A DNA stretch of 64,000 nt from NCBI RefSeq assembly GCF_023715225.1, contig NZ_JAMBNS010000014.1:46250-110249 (forward strand). Reading direction: 5' to 3'. How positions within the stretch are numbered: the first letter of the stretch is position 1; every line of letters begins with the position of its first letter. This DNA is from Robertmurraya korlensis (lineage in GTDB: Bacteria; Bacillota; Bacilli; Bacillales; Cytobacillaceae). Below the pieces are notes generated by a model. The model saw only the letters and a list, made by a program, of their open reading frames with translations. It was not told the DNA's origin and did no database searches. Shown here in pieces: positions 8,389 to 17,380 of the stretch. A program made the translations under genes and the position numbers.

Positions 8389-9175
8389 TTGCCTAAGATT
8401 ACTCCTATTCAGTCATACATGATTATTATGCTTTCGGTTGGATTAATGAACCACGTTATTATTGGCCCGTTACTGCTAGGAGCATCAAAGCGAGATGCCT
8501 GGCTCGTCTCGTAGTGCTTCTTGTTTTTGTCGCTTCACCTGTTTGGATTGGTTGCTTGAACTACATCATTCAAAACATGAACAATCAACACATTAAAAAG
8601 TGGCTAGATCAGCACTTTGGAAAGTTTTTATCTGCAATCTTAGTGATTATTTATAGTTTGTTATTATGGCTCATGGGCTTTATTTCCTTAAAAGATACTC
8701 TAACATGGACAATCGCATCTTACTTGCCGCAAACACCGATACTAGTTCTTGCGGGAACCACACTTGTTGCATGCTTCTTTGCTACTTTTCAAGGACTCCG
8801 TACAATTGCAATTGTGAGCGGAATATTGTTGCCATTTGTTGTTATTCTGGGGCATCTTGTGGCGATTGCCAATTTTCAGTTTAAAGATTATACCTTGCTT
8901 TTTCCATTGTTAGAAAACGGGACAGCTCCATTATGGAAAGGCGTTCCTTACGTTGCCGGGGGATTGCTGGAGTTGTCTTTCTTGATGTTGCTGATTCAGC
9001 ACAAATTAACAAAAAAACAGGATTTAAAAGCTTGATGTTGATGTGCTTCATCCTTACAGGACTTACGTTAGGACCATTAATGGAATCGATTGCGATATTT
9101 GGCCCTGATGAAGCGGCTAACCAAAGATACCCCGCTTACGCTCAATGGGTCAGTCCGATTATTTGGTCTGTGTAA
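8389..9175 (+). pseudogene. gerAB-type spore germination permease, frameshifted
   Basis: Three reading frames together encode most of a GerAB-family (APC superfamily) germinant-receptor permease. A TTG-started piece (8389-8512) has GAGGTG upstream and contains SYMIIMLSVGLMNH and LLLGASKRDAW. The frame then shifts near 8512 to the long hydrophobic piece ending at 9035, and shifts again near 9030 to a piece ending SPIIWSV at 9175. The helices resemble those of the intact GerB protein at 13718. Two frameshifts make it non-functional. Its 3' end runs into a foreign tnpA fragment. Confidence 0.75.
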
Positions 9176-9303
9176 CCAGCTGTGTCTGTATAATGCTCTA
9201 CTATATTTAGATCCGTCTCATGGTGTAACAAACCATCCAAAACATGAATCGCATCCCTTGAATTAGTATGAATAATCTTTGTGTAATAAGAAGAAAATTG
9301 ATC
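9161..9303 (-). pseudogene. 143-bp fragment of a second Tn3-family tnpA
   Basis: Bases 9161-9303 align without gaps to 3354-3496 inside tnpA at roughly 95 percent identity. Differences are scattered point changes, so this came from a related tnpA and is not a recent copy. It separates the gerAB remnant from a duplicated DUF421 module and marks a recombination scar. Confidence 0.85.
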
Positions 9304-10138
9304 TTACAACTAAGTAAAATTTATATTGGAGGAAAAAACTTTGGAAGAAGTTAATATTGGTTTACTGACTATCAAAGTCATCGTTGGTTTTGCAACTTTA
9401 TTTTTTATCATTATCATAACAGGCAGAACATCCATCTATCAGTTAACCCCGCTTCACTTAGTTTTTGTGTTAGTACTTGGAGATTTTTTAGGAAATACCA
9501 TTTATGAAGATAAGGTAGGGATTTTTTATTTTTTATATGCCATCGGATTGTGGACGCTTCTTATGTTGGGAATAGAGTTTATGACTCTAAAAAATAAATC
9601 GACACGTTCTCTCTTATTAGGCAATCCTGACATCATCATTCGAGATGGTGTTATGGACAGAAAGTTACTTACAAAGAACAAATTGGATGTAAATCAAGTA
9701 TTGAGTATACTCCGTCAAAATAATGTCTTTTCAGTTCGCGAAGTCAAATACGGTATATTGGAAGCTAATGGGCAAATAAGTTTATTATTAAAATCCAAGT
9801 ATCAAAAACCAGACAAGCAAGATCTCAATCTTCCAGAAAGTCCAGTAGACCTCCCAACATCGTTAATTATAGATGGGGAAATTTTATGGGATAATTTACA
9901 TGAACTCGGATTTGATCAACAGTGGTTAAATAACCAATTAACTACCAATGGATATGATAATCTAAAGCGTATACTTTACGCAGATTGGCGAGAGAGTGAA
10001 GGCATACATGTAAGTCCTAAATAAAATTTGTTAGGATAAGAGCACATCAATTTTCTTGGTGAATATAAACTTTAGTCTTCAACAATCAGGCGCTTTAATG
10101 AAGTAACTAAAGCCTAATTTTTCACTTATAACACCGAG
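9300..10138 (+). repeat. 839-bp direct repeat, copy A (DUF421 gene plus downstream region)
   Basis: Starts GATCTTACAACTAAG and ends ACACCGAG; matches 28057-28895 at a constant offset of 18,757 bp with few substitutions. The first 17 bases correspond to the end of the CBO0543-type gene that precedes copy B, so copy B is the parental arrangement and copy A the displaced one. Confidence 0.92.
9341..10024 (+). CDS. YetF-type DUF421 membrane protein (copy A)
   Basis: 227 residues from TTG 9341, with GGAGG at 9328-9332. Three hydrophobic N-terminal segments occupy roughly residues 7-95. A soluble DUF421/YetF C-terminal domain follows, with the typical NPDIIIRDG, LRQNNVFSVREVKYGILEANG and LIIDGEILWDNL stretches. 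The protein differs from copy B (28098-28781) at about seven residues. YetF proteins are inner spore membrane or general membrane proteins of incompletely known function; DUF421 proteins recur in spoVA2mob-type elements. Confidence 0.85.
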   Translation: MEEVNIGLLTIKVIVGFATLFFIIIITGRTSIYQLTPLHLVFVLVLGDFLGNTIYEDKVGIFYFLYAIGLWTLLMLGIEFMTLKNKSTRSLLLGNPDIIIRDGVMDRKLLTKNKLDVNQVLSILRQNNVFSVREVKYGILEANGQISLLLKSKYQKPDKQDLNLPESPVDLPTSLIIDGEILWDNLHELGFDQQWLNNQLTTNGYDNLKRILYADWRESEGIHVSPK

Positions 10139-10229
10139 TATAAATGCTAATTTAATAATGTACAGAAATGATTACATAAGAATGTACAGTTTAGTGTCAT
10201 ACATGCATACTTACACTGAGGTGAAGAGG

Positions 10230-10889
10230 ATGCATGTACATCTAGATATAAGTACAGATATAGAAATTAATTGTTTGGAAGATTTACCAAAGTTAAAGCT
10301 TCTAATGGAGAGCCTAAATATGAAAATAAATAAAAGTAGATTAGGGCGGGAATTAGGTGTAGATAGGAGGACAGTGGATCGATATTTAAATGGGAATAGT
10401 TCTTGCAAAACTCGTAATAGAAAGTCAAAAATAGATGACTTATATAACGTTATATCTGAGCTACTTTCAGAGGAATCTATACAAACCTTTTACTACAAGA
10501 GGATTCTATGGGAGTATCTAAAAGATAACCATGGGTTAGAATGTTCTCAGTCATCTTTCCGACGCTATATATCTGATAAACCTGAATTCCAGGCATACTT
10601 TAGTGATGGAAAAAGAATTCAAGCGAACAAGACCGTTGTTCGTTTTGATACCCCTCCCGGGGAACAAGCACAATTTGATTGGAAAGAGAACATTAGATAC
10701 ATAACAAAAGAGGGGGAAATTATATACGTCAATGTCGGGGTACTAGTGTTAGGTAATTCAAGATTCAAGTCTTATGGACTAACCATGTCAAAGTCACAAA
10801 GTGTACTAATGTCCTTTTTGATGGAAAGCTTTGAAGCGTTTGGAGGAGTTCCAAAAACAATATTAACGGAGATGTGGGCATTGTGGTAG
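10230..10889 (+). pseudogene. IS21-family transposase IstA, 3'-truncated
   Basis: From ATG 10230 (GAGGTGAAGAG upstream) the frame shows an N-terminal helix-turn-helix (NKSRLGRELGVDRRTVDRYL). The start of the integrase core follows, with GEQAQFDWKENIRYI (first Asp) and EAFGGVPKTILTE just before the second catalytic Asp. At about 10872 the sequence switches to a serine recombinase gene in another frame, and the IstA frame ends at 10889. No istB follows. The protein is dead. Confidence 0.8.
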
Positions 10890-11286
10890 CCCATTTGGAA
10901 GAAAGGTATGGAACTCTACCGATGAAAGGCTTAGAAGAATTGTCTGGAGATGCAATAAAAAGTACAGTGTCAAAGGAGAGAAAAGCTGCGAAAACAAGCA
11001 TATTGATGACAAGGTCTTATATCAAGCCTTTATCAACACGTTTAATGCCATAATAGAAAACAAAGATTATTTTTTAGAAAAATGGCAGCAGAACATAGAT
11101 AGTGATGATTATTTACAAAAATATAGAGTAAGACAGTTTATTGAGCTCATTGAAAAAGCAGAGCCAATAACAGAGTTTGATTTGGAGTTATATTTTACAT
11201 TGATTAGAAAGTTGACTGTATTTGTAGGGGAAAGAATTGTTGTGAGTTTGTTAGATGAAACGGAAATAGAATGTGAGATTGAGTAG
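10873..11286 (+). pseudogene. C-terminal fragment of a large serine recombinase
   Basis: A frame with no start continues to TAG 11284-11286. It begins CGHCGSPFGRKVW, continues RIVWRCNKKYSVKGEKSC and KHIDDKVLYQAFINTF, then forms a helical tail. This is the zinc beta-ribbon and coiled-coil end of large serine recombinases (resolvase-invertase superfamily). The catalytic domain is missing; the fragment joins IstA abruptly at about 10872. Confidence 0.8.
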
Positions 11287-11476
11287 ATTATTATTGGTCT
11301 TGAAGGGTTTGTATTCTGCTATTTGGGTTAATTCTATGGAAGTTGTATTAAAAGAAACACTCTAAAAATTGGTACAGATACGAATCCATTTGTACAGAAC
11401 GTAAAATAAAGGATTTAAGAATAAACGTATACAAAATTGGAATAATATCTTTGAAAATAACCAAGGAGGATTGAAT

Positions 11477-11914
11477 ATGTCATTAGTACCTTATGATCCA
11501 TTTAGACAATTATCAAATATGAGAAGAGAATTCGATCGTTTCTTTTCGGAATTACCAATTTCGTTTGACAATGAACATGGTATAGGTGGGATTCGAGTAG
11601 ATGTTCATGAAACTGAGAATGAGGTTGTGGCAACATGTGATTTACCTGGTCTTGAAAAGAAAGAAGATGTAGATATTGATATTCAAAATAACAGATTAAG
11701 CATTAGTGGTTCTATCAAGCGTACCAATGAAATAAAAGAAGAAAATATGTTAAAAAAGGAACGCTATACAGGTCGTTTTCAACGTCTGATAACACTTCCA
11801 AGCCCCGTTTCACATGATGGGGTTAAAGCTACGTACAAAAATGGAATACTTGAAATAACAATGCCAAAAGTGGCGAAGGACGTAAAAAAGAAGATAGATG
11901 TAAGTTTCCAGTAA
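11477..11914 (+). CDS. Hsp20 family small heat-shock protein
   Basis: 145 residues from ATG 11477 with AAGGAGG upstream. An N-terminal SLVPYDPFRQL arm leads into an alpha-crystallin domain (about 35-135) with VDVHETENEVVATCDLPGLEKKEDV and the beta-8/9 segment ATYKNGILEITMPK carrying the G-I-L motif. It should act as an ATP-independent holdase. Hsp20 genes are part of the published heat-resistance elements, and this one lies between IS debris and the gerK operon. A tiny gene begins one base after its stop. Confidence 0.93.
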   Translation: MSLVPYDPFRQLSNMRREFDRFFSELPISFDNEHGIGGIRVDVHETENEVVATCDLPGLEKKEDVDIDIQNNRLSISGSIKRTNEIKEENMLKKERYTGRFQRLITLPSPVSHDGVKATYKNGILEITMPKVAKDVKKKIDVSFQ

Positions 11915-11915
11915 C

Positions 11916-12089
11916 ATGAGTAAATTGCTACTGGTCATGAAAGATTTCGGGTATGACTACATGCAGGAATTAGCTAAAGAAAGTCCTGATTTGGTGGATT
12001 TGATAATTTTAACTATTCATTCACCTGAACAACAAAAGAAAAAGGTCATTTCTGAGTTAACAGATAATATTAAGAAGAGCTTTTTATAA
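11916..12089 (+). CDS. small protein coupled to Hsp20
   Basis: 57 residues, starting MSKLLLVMKDFGYDYMQELA and ending DNIKKSFL. The ATG lies 1 bp after the Hsp20 stop, with no independent ribosome site, so expression would rely on translational coupling. It is helical and amphipathic; no family was recognised. It could also be a chance frame, but its placement before a terminator supports a real gene. Confidence 0.45.
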   Translation: MSKLLLVMKDFGYDYMQELAKESPDLVDLIILTIHSPEQQKKKVISELTDNIKKSFL

Positions 12090-12170
12090 ATCTGATAAGG
12101 ATCATAGGCTTTATATAAGCTAATAAATAATCATTATAGTACCTAAATTGTAATTAATTCATCGAAAGAG

Positions 12171-12205
12171 AAAGACAGGTTAAATAACTTGTCTTTTTTG
12201 TTTTG
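12171..12205 (+). terminator. terminator of the Hsp20 transcript
   Basis: AAAGACAGGTTA (12171-12182) pairs with TAACTTGTCTTT (12185-12196) with one G-U pair, then a T-rich tract. It lies 80 bp after the small ORF. Confidence 0.75.
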
Positions 12206-12273
12206 CAATTAACAAAAGATTATTTGGTCAATCTTTGTAATAACATGTTTACTATAACCAACATAAATAATTA

Positions 12274-12304
12274 TGAATAACAATACCATAATTTTGTAAT
12301 GCTA
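12274..12304 (+). promoter_or_regulatory. candidate sigma-G promoter of the gerK-type operon
   Basis: TGAATA (12274-12279) and AATGCTA (12298-12304), 18 bp apart, resemble the sigma-G forms TGHATA and CATnnTA, with one mismatch in the -10. Germinant receptor operons are known sigma-G targets. The operon start codon is 30 bp downstream. Confidence 0.4.
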
Positions 12305-12333
12305 ACTGTAAACTAACATTTTGAGAGGATATT

Positions 12334-13698
12334 ATGTACATAAATAAAAACTTGTCTGTACATGTCAAAGATCGATTAGATTATTGTGATGACTTAGTAA
12401 TTAGGACATTTCCAGAGTTGAAAATTGAGGTATTATATTTTGGTCATCTAGTAGGGGAAGAAGAGTTGAAAAATAACATTTTACAACCTTTTTCAAATAC
12501 AAATGAAGAGGAAGTAAAAATTATATTAAGAAGAAAACAATATCAACAAGAAGAAGATATTAATTTAATGGTTAAGGGAGTACTTGAAGGAAAAGCATTA
12601 ATAATATACCAAAATTCACTTGCGTATGCAGTGGATATTTATGTTCCTAAAACAAGAAGTGTAACTCCAGCAGAAATTGAAACAGTAATTGTAGGATCCA
12701 AAGAAGCCTTTATAGAAGATATTGGAACTAACTTGTCTATGATCAGGAGAAGGATTAAATCAGACTGTTTAAAAGTTCTTAGTTATAACATAGGTACCAT
12801 CACACAAACGAAAATGTATTTGTTATATATTGAGGGGATTACTTCTCCCATATTAGTTAAAGGATTGCAAGAAAAGATCAATAACATTGATACAAAAGGA
12901 GTTAATGACTTAAATCAAATTATACAGTATTTAGACAAGAAGCCGTTATCTGTTTTTCCGCAGTATTTTACGACGGAGAGACCAGATGTCTCGACATCTA
13001 AGTTACTTGAGGGCAGAGTTCTTTGTTTAATGGATGGCAGTCCCTACTCATTATCAACCCCAACAAATTTCTTTGAATTCTTTCAATCGCCAGATGATTA
13101 TAATCAACGGTGGTTACTTGGTACTTTATCTAGGTTATTAAGATTTGCTGCACTATTTATAACATTAATCGCTTCCGCTTTTTATGTAGCAGTGTCAATG
13201 TTTCATTATGAGATTATCCCTGTTCAATTACTTCATGAGTTTATTCAATCAAGAAGTAAAGTACCATTTAATCCAGTAATTGAGGCATTAATTATTGAAG
13301 GTATTATTGAATTGTTAAGAGAAGCAGGAGCAAGACTGCCTTCTAAAATTGGACAAACAATTGGCATAGTTGGGGGAATAGTAATTGGTACCGCGGCAGT
13401 AGAGGCTGGTTTTACAAGCAATGTTCTAATTATTGTAGTTTCTGTATCTGCCATATCATCTTTTGTAGTACCACATATCGTAATGACAGCATCTTTAAGA
13501 ATTACTCGATTTTTCTTTATTATTCTTGCATCCATATGGGGGTTTTTTGGGATCATTTTTGGATTTGTTATTATATTGATTCACCTCTGCAGGTTAAAGA
13601 ATTTAGGGGAGTATTATTTAAAGCCTATATCCCCACTATCTTTGAAGGATATAAAAGATACCATCATTCGTGCTCCTTATCAGTTTTTTAAGAAATAG
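12334..13698 (+). CDS. spore germination receptor subunit A (GerAA/GerKA family)
   Basis: 454 residues from ATG 12334 with GAGAGG upstream. A soluble N-terminal half has the family segments TRSVTPAEIETVIVGSKEAF and EDIGTNLSMIRRRIKS. Then come about five membrane helices in residues 260-430 with FNPVIEALIIEGIIELLREA and LPSKIGQTIGIVGG, the most conserved part of GerA proteins. It is one of three subunits of an inner spore-membrane receptor for nutrient germinants. It lies 19 bp upstream of the B subunit. It is slightly shorter than typical (about 480-500). Confidence 0.94.
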   Translation: MYINKNLSVHVKDRLDYCDDLVIRTFPELKIEVLYFGHLVGEEELKNNILQPFSNTNEEEVKIILRRKQYQQEEDINLMVKGVLEGKALIIYQNSLAYAVDIYVPKTRSVTPAEIETVIVGSKEAFIEDIGTNLSMIRRRIKSDCLKVLSYNIGTITQTKMYLLYIEGITSPILVKGLQEKINNIDTKGVNDLNQIIQYLDKKPLSVFPQYFTTERPDVSTSKLLEGRVLCLMDGSPYSLSTPTNFFEFFQSPDDYNQRWLLGTLSRLLRFAALFITLIASAFYVAVSMFHYEIIPVQLLHEFIQSRSKVPFNPVIEALIIEGIIELLREAGARLPSKIGQTIGIVGGIVIGTAAVEAGFTSNVLIIVVSVSAISSFVVPHIVMTASLRITRFFFIILASIWGFFGIIFGFVIILIHLCRLKNLGEYYLKPISPLSLKDIKDTIIRAPYQFFKK

Positions 13699-13717
13699 GT
13701 TAAGGAGGGAGCCTTAT

Positions 13718-14800
13718 ATGCAAACTGAAAAATTTAAACCGTTCTATCTCTTTTTTATTACTTATATGACTCAAACGAGTATAGTGCTCTTTATGTTACC
13801 TAACATGATAGCCAATTATTTTGGATATAATGGTTGGTTAATGATTATACCCATTTCAGTTTTTGCTATGATTCAAATTGGATTAATTGCTGGAATTTAT
13901 TATTTTAATAAAGGAAGTTCAATTTTTCAAACAATCGAGACTTCTTTTTCAAAGGTGAATATTATTGCCAAACCTTTGTATCTTTGTTTGAGTATATTTT
14001 GGTCCGTTCTTTCCATTACAGTTGCAAAACAATATGTACATGTTATGAAGTTTTTATACTTTCCACAAACAAATATACAATGGTTTGTACTGTTAACATT
14101 AATTCTTACGTATTACCTTGTGACAAGTGGAATCGTAACAATTGCTCACGTCTCTACATTGTTTTTCTTCTTATCAGCACCAATGATATTCCTTTTAATT
14201 TATTTTGTTCCCGATTTCTCTTTTTTGCAATTTTCTACCTTTGTTTTTAATGAACATAATGACTTTTATGGAGGCATGATAGAGTTATATACAGCATTTC
14301 TAGGGTTTGAAGTAACACTATTCATGTTTCCTTACATAAAAAAAGAGAAAAAGGTTTTTAAATACGTGTTTTGGGGGCACCTGTATACCACATTACTATA
14401 TTTGAGTGTAACGATTTTTTGTTACGGGTTTAATAGTTTCCAACAATTAAATTATCAAGTTTATCCCGTAATAAATTTATTGCAGTATATAGAATTTGAC
14501 TTTATTGAACGATTGGACTCCGGATTTTTTATATTATTTTATTTGAAGTTAATAATTACTATAACGATGTATATATGGATTAGTTTAGTTACGTTTAAAA
14601 GAGTTGTTATGTGGAGTGCTCAACGTAGTGCTTTTGCATTATTGGTAGTTGGATACTTAGTGACATTACCATTTGTCACCAAAAATGAACTTACTTCTTT
14701 GTTATCTTTATTAGCAAAAGTTCAAATACTAATATCCATTTTCTTACCACTGTTAGTATTGACAATTATATTTTTAAAAAGAAGGAGAAAACATGTCTAG
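13718..14800 (+). CDS. spore germination receptor subunit B (GerAB family permease)
   Basis: 360 residues from ATG 13718, directly behind TAAGGAGGGAG. Around ten hydrophobic helices span the protein, as in the APC-superfamily GerAB transporters. The N-terminal helix begins FKPFYLFFITYMTQTS. This subunit probably binds the germinant. The last 8 bp overlap the start of the C subunit, so the A-B-C genes are one operon. Unlike the gerAB relic at 8389 it has no frameshift. Confidence 0.93.
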   Translation: MQTEKFKPFYLFFITYMTQTSIVLFMLPNMIANYFGYNGWLMIIPISVFAMIQIGLIAGIYYFNKGSSIFQTIETSFSKVNIIAKPLYLCLSIFWSVLSITVAKQYVHVMKFLYFPQTNIQWFVLLTLILTYYLVTSGIVTIAHVSTLFFFLSAPMIFLLIYFVPDFSFLQFSTFVFNEHNDFYGGMIELYTAFLGFEVTLFMFPYIKKEKKVFKYVFWGHLYTTLLYLSVTIFCYGFNSFQQLNYQVYPVINLLQYIEFDFIERLDSGFFILFYLKLIITITMYIWISLVTFKRVVMWSAQRSAFALLVVGYLVTLPFVTKNELTSLLSLLAKVQILISIFLPLLVLTIIFLKRRRKHV

Positions 14801-15875
14801 AATCTTACTAATTATTCTAATATTGTTGGTACTACCGGGATGTAGGGACCAAAAAATTGTAGAAGAGTTAGGGTTTATTCATACAATAGGTTATGAGTTA
14901 ATTGAAGAAGGAGAAAATTCAGGGAAACTTGAAGTGACAATATCTCTACCAGTAGCAGAAACCTTAAAACAACAGACAATCACTACGGTGGTTGAAACTT
15001 CGAAGGAATCAAGAATATTTTTAAGTAAAAAAACAGATAAAAATTTAGTTTCCGGGCAAGTTCGAAGTATTTTAATTGGAGAGAAACTAGCAGAAAAGGG
15101 AGTATGGGATTTAATTGACACATTTTATCGAGACCCTGTTTCAAGACCTACAGTAAAACTGTCAATAGTAAAAAGCAATCCAAAACAATTATTATCAAAG
15201 GACTATCCAGAATATAAAATGGTTGACACTGTAATCGAAAATCTTCTAAAAAAAGAAGCAAGGTTAAATACAATTCCTGAAATGGATATACATAAATTTG
15301 CAAAAGATTACCTAGACGATGCTATTGATCCTATTGCTCCTATTATTTTACAATCGGAAGACGGAATAATGTCGGACGGAATCGGGTTATTTAGTGGTGA
15401 CCAGTTAAAAACAACCATACCAGCCATACAAGCAAGAATCTTTTTTTTACTAACTGGAGAGTTTAAAGAAGGTGATTTATTAATTAAAAACGAAGAAGAA
15501 AAAGTATTATTTAGTTTTTTAACGAATAAAAGAAGTATAGATGTTACACTAGGAGATAAAGAAGAAATAGATGTGAAGTTGTCAATTGATTTTAAAGGCT
15601 TCTTACTGGAATACCAAGGAAATAAAGACATCACTAATGAAAAAGAAATAGAAGCATTAGAGAATTACATTCAAGAAAATATTGAAAATCAAATACGAGA
15701 TATATTGGAAACTATGAAGGAACATCAAATAGATAACCTCGGTTTAGGAAAGTATTTAAAACAAAAAATGGATTATCAAACATGGAAAAACTTGGACTGG
15801 CCCAAGACAATTGACAGGGTGAATGTTACCCCTAGTGTTACCGTTAAAATAATTGATACCGGGATGGTTAAATAA
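14793..15875 (+). CDS. spore germination lipoprotein subunit C (GerAC family)
   Basis: 360 residues with a lipoprotein signal peptide: MSRILLIILILLVLPGC, so lipidated Cys17. The family start DQKIVEELGFIHTIGYE and the C-terminal half with EIDVKLSIDFKGFLLEYQG are typical of Ger(x)C proteins. It would sit on the outer face of the inner spore membrane as the third receptor subunit. The start overlaps gerB by 8 bp. Confidence 0.93.
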   Translation: MSRILLIILILLVLPGCRDQKIVEELGFIHTIGYELIEEGENSGKLEVTISLPVAETLKQQTITTVVETSKESRIFLSKKTDKNLVSGQVRSILIGEKLAEKGVWDLIDTFYRDPVSRPTVKLSIVKSNPKQLLSKDYPEYKMVDTVIENLLKKEARLNTIPEMDIHKFAKDYLDDAIDPIAPIILQSEDGIMSDGIGLFSGDQLKTTIPAIQARIFFLLTGEFKEGDLLIKNEEEKVLFSFLTNKRSIDVTLGDKEEIDVKLSIDFKGFLLEYQGNKDITNEKEIEALENYIQENIENQIRDILETMKEHQIDNLGLGKYLKQKMDYQTWKNLDWPKTIDRVNVTPSVTVKIIDTGMVK

Positions 15876-15952
15876 AAAAACTTGCTAAGTATTTATCATG
15901 GCTTGAATGAATAGTATTTAAGTACGACTTAGTTTATGCAAAGGAGGGCATC

Positions 15953-16384
15953 ATGGCTGTAATAAAGGCAAGTTATATTGATAAAAGACTTCTAGCAAGA
16001 CTTATCCGTGCGGAAGCAGAAGGTGAAGGGGAGCAAGGAATGTTATTAGTCGCCAATGTTTGTGTAAATAGAGTACGAGTAAGGTGTTTAGATTTTGTTG
16101 ATATTAATTCTGTAGAACGAATGGTTTGGCAGTCCCCTGGAGGATTTGAAGCCGTACACCATCCATACTTTTATCAAAGGGCAAGAGAAAAAGAAATCAG
16201 ATTAGCAGAACGAATAATTAATGGTGAAAGGCATCATCCAGCAGAACGAGCACTATGGTTTTTTAGACCGAATGGCACTTGCCCTGCCCAGTGGTGGAAT
16301 CAGTGGAATAGTGGCCGATATAAACTTCATTGCTTCTACTCACCTGTTGAATCCGAATGTCCAGATGTATATAGGGTTTATTGA
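15953..16384 (+). CDS. cwlJ: CwlJ-like spore cortex-lytic hydrolase
   Basis: 143 residues from ATG 15953 with AAGGAGGG upstream. It shows the Hydrolase_2 (CwlJ/SleB) fold motifs: LARLIRAEAEGEGEQGM with the catalytic glutamate, VANVCVNRVRV, the VWQSPGGFEAV segment, and WFFRPNGTCPAQW. There is no signal peptide, as in B. subtilis CwlJ. Cortex lysis during germination is the family role. It follows the receptor operon by 77 bp, a logical grouping of receptor and effector, and may have its own promoter. Confidence 0.92.
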   Translation: MAVIKASYIDKRLLARLIRAEAEGEGEQGMLLVANVCVNRVRVRCLDFVDINSVERMVWQSPGGFEAVHHPYFYQRAREKEIRLAERIINGERHHPAERALWFFRPNGTCPAQWWNQWNSGRYKLHCFYSPVESECPDVYRVY

Positions 16385-16452
16385 ATATAACAATAATCTC
16401 TAAGAAAATTGTAAAGAAAAATAAACAAAAGAAACTTAAGCAAGCTTAAGTC

Positions 16453-16502
16453 AGACTGTAGACAAACCCATGAAAATTGAGTTTTGCTTACAGTCTTTTT
16501 TG
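16453..16502 (+). terminator. terminator after cwlJ
   Basis: AGACTGTA (16453-16460) pairs with TACAGTCT (16489-16496), followed by a run of T. It ends the left module just before the internal transposon end. Confidence 0.7.
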
Positions 16503-16542
16503 ATTTAAACTTGTATTAAGAAAATCTTGAGGTGATAAATAT

Positions 16543-16602
16543 GGGGTACCGTCAGGAAAATAGGCTTAGCGTTGTAAATCCGCATTTTCCTGACGGTACC
16601 CC
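16543..16602. repeat. internal Tn3-family end: 38-bp repeat plus partial inverted copy
   Basis: Bases 16565-16602 form a full 38-bp end in right-hand orientation (CTTAGCGTTGTAAATCC to TGACGGTACCCC). Bases 16543-16561 are an inverted copy of its outer 19 bases (GGGGTACCGTCAGGAAAAT). Both use TACC where the outer ends of the big transposon use TAGC. The structure looks like the right end of a smaller ancestral transposon (2607-16602), abutted by the start of another end. Confidence 0.85.
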
Positions 16603-16648
16603 TATACGAATTACAAATAGGCCATTGACCCCTCTCTATTTGGGATGG

Positions 16649-17086
16649 CTAGACTTCCATTTTATAGTCTAATAAAATTTTCCTTAAATCCTGTCTCGGT
16701 ATTTCCAAATTAATTGTCACCCGTATAAGTTCGTCCTCTTTATCACTTTCCCGATCCGACAATTCGATTTCGCGATCAGATTGAGTGGACAACTCCACAC
16801 CTTCCCTCACATCGGAATTAACGTCTTCTTTACCACTTATTGATTCTCCATACAACATTTCCCACTGTTCATATAAGTTTTTTGCTGTGTGATATTCATC
16901 AAGATCAGCTTCTGTATCTATCTGTAATTTTTCTTTCAACCCACGACATGACTCTTCCCATTCCTCTAAGGTCTTCAAATCAAATAATTTTGAAAACCTT
17001 GGTTTCATTCTTTCCCAATGCAAATAAATGTTATCACACCATTTCAGCAACTCTTCACGATATTGTATTTCTTCTACTTCTTCCAC
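16649..17086 (-). CDS. uncharacterised acidic protein
   Basis: 145 residues from GTG 17086, with GAAGAGGA upstream on the minus strand. It is strongly acidic and helical, with a tryptophan-containing helix near the N-terminus (ELLKWCDNIYLHWERMKPRF) and a low-complexity Ser/Asp/Glu stretch at residues 90-115. There is no signal peptide or membrane helix. No family was recognised. It lies between the internal transposon end and the yitT-like gene. Confidence 0.6.
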   Translation of the reverse strand: MEEVEEIQYREELLKWCDNIYLHWERMKPRFSKLFDLKTLEEWEESCRGLKEKLQIDTEADLDEYHTAKNLYEQWEMLYGESISGKEDVNSDVREGVELSTQSDREIELSDRESDKEDELIRVTINLEIPRQDLRKILLDYKMEV

Positions 17087-17380
17087 TCCTCTTCATCTCC
17101 CGACCATAATTTTCATCCATAATATTCAAAAAACAATCGACATGTTTAAAAGTACAAATAGGTAAATTTCGTTAATGCTTCTGGTTATGAAAAGGTAAGT
17201 GGCCTCCGGTAATTGATAATAGACTTATCAAAAGTAAATTATTCAAAATGACACAAACCTTTTATTAAAACATCCTTGTTAGTGATTTTTACCTATTTGA
17301 TAATAACAATTTCATCATATGCTCCGCGATTGTCCAATGACTAGACAGTTGCCTAATTGTTATTAATTGGAATTACTTGG

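Noticed and set aside
10158..11400. TGTACAG strings on both sides of the IstA and recombinase fragments as IS21 ends
   Set aside because: They are in direct orientation, not inverted, and the right-hand pair is not next to istB; chance or unrelated.
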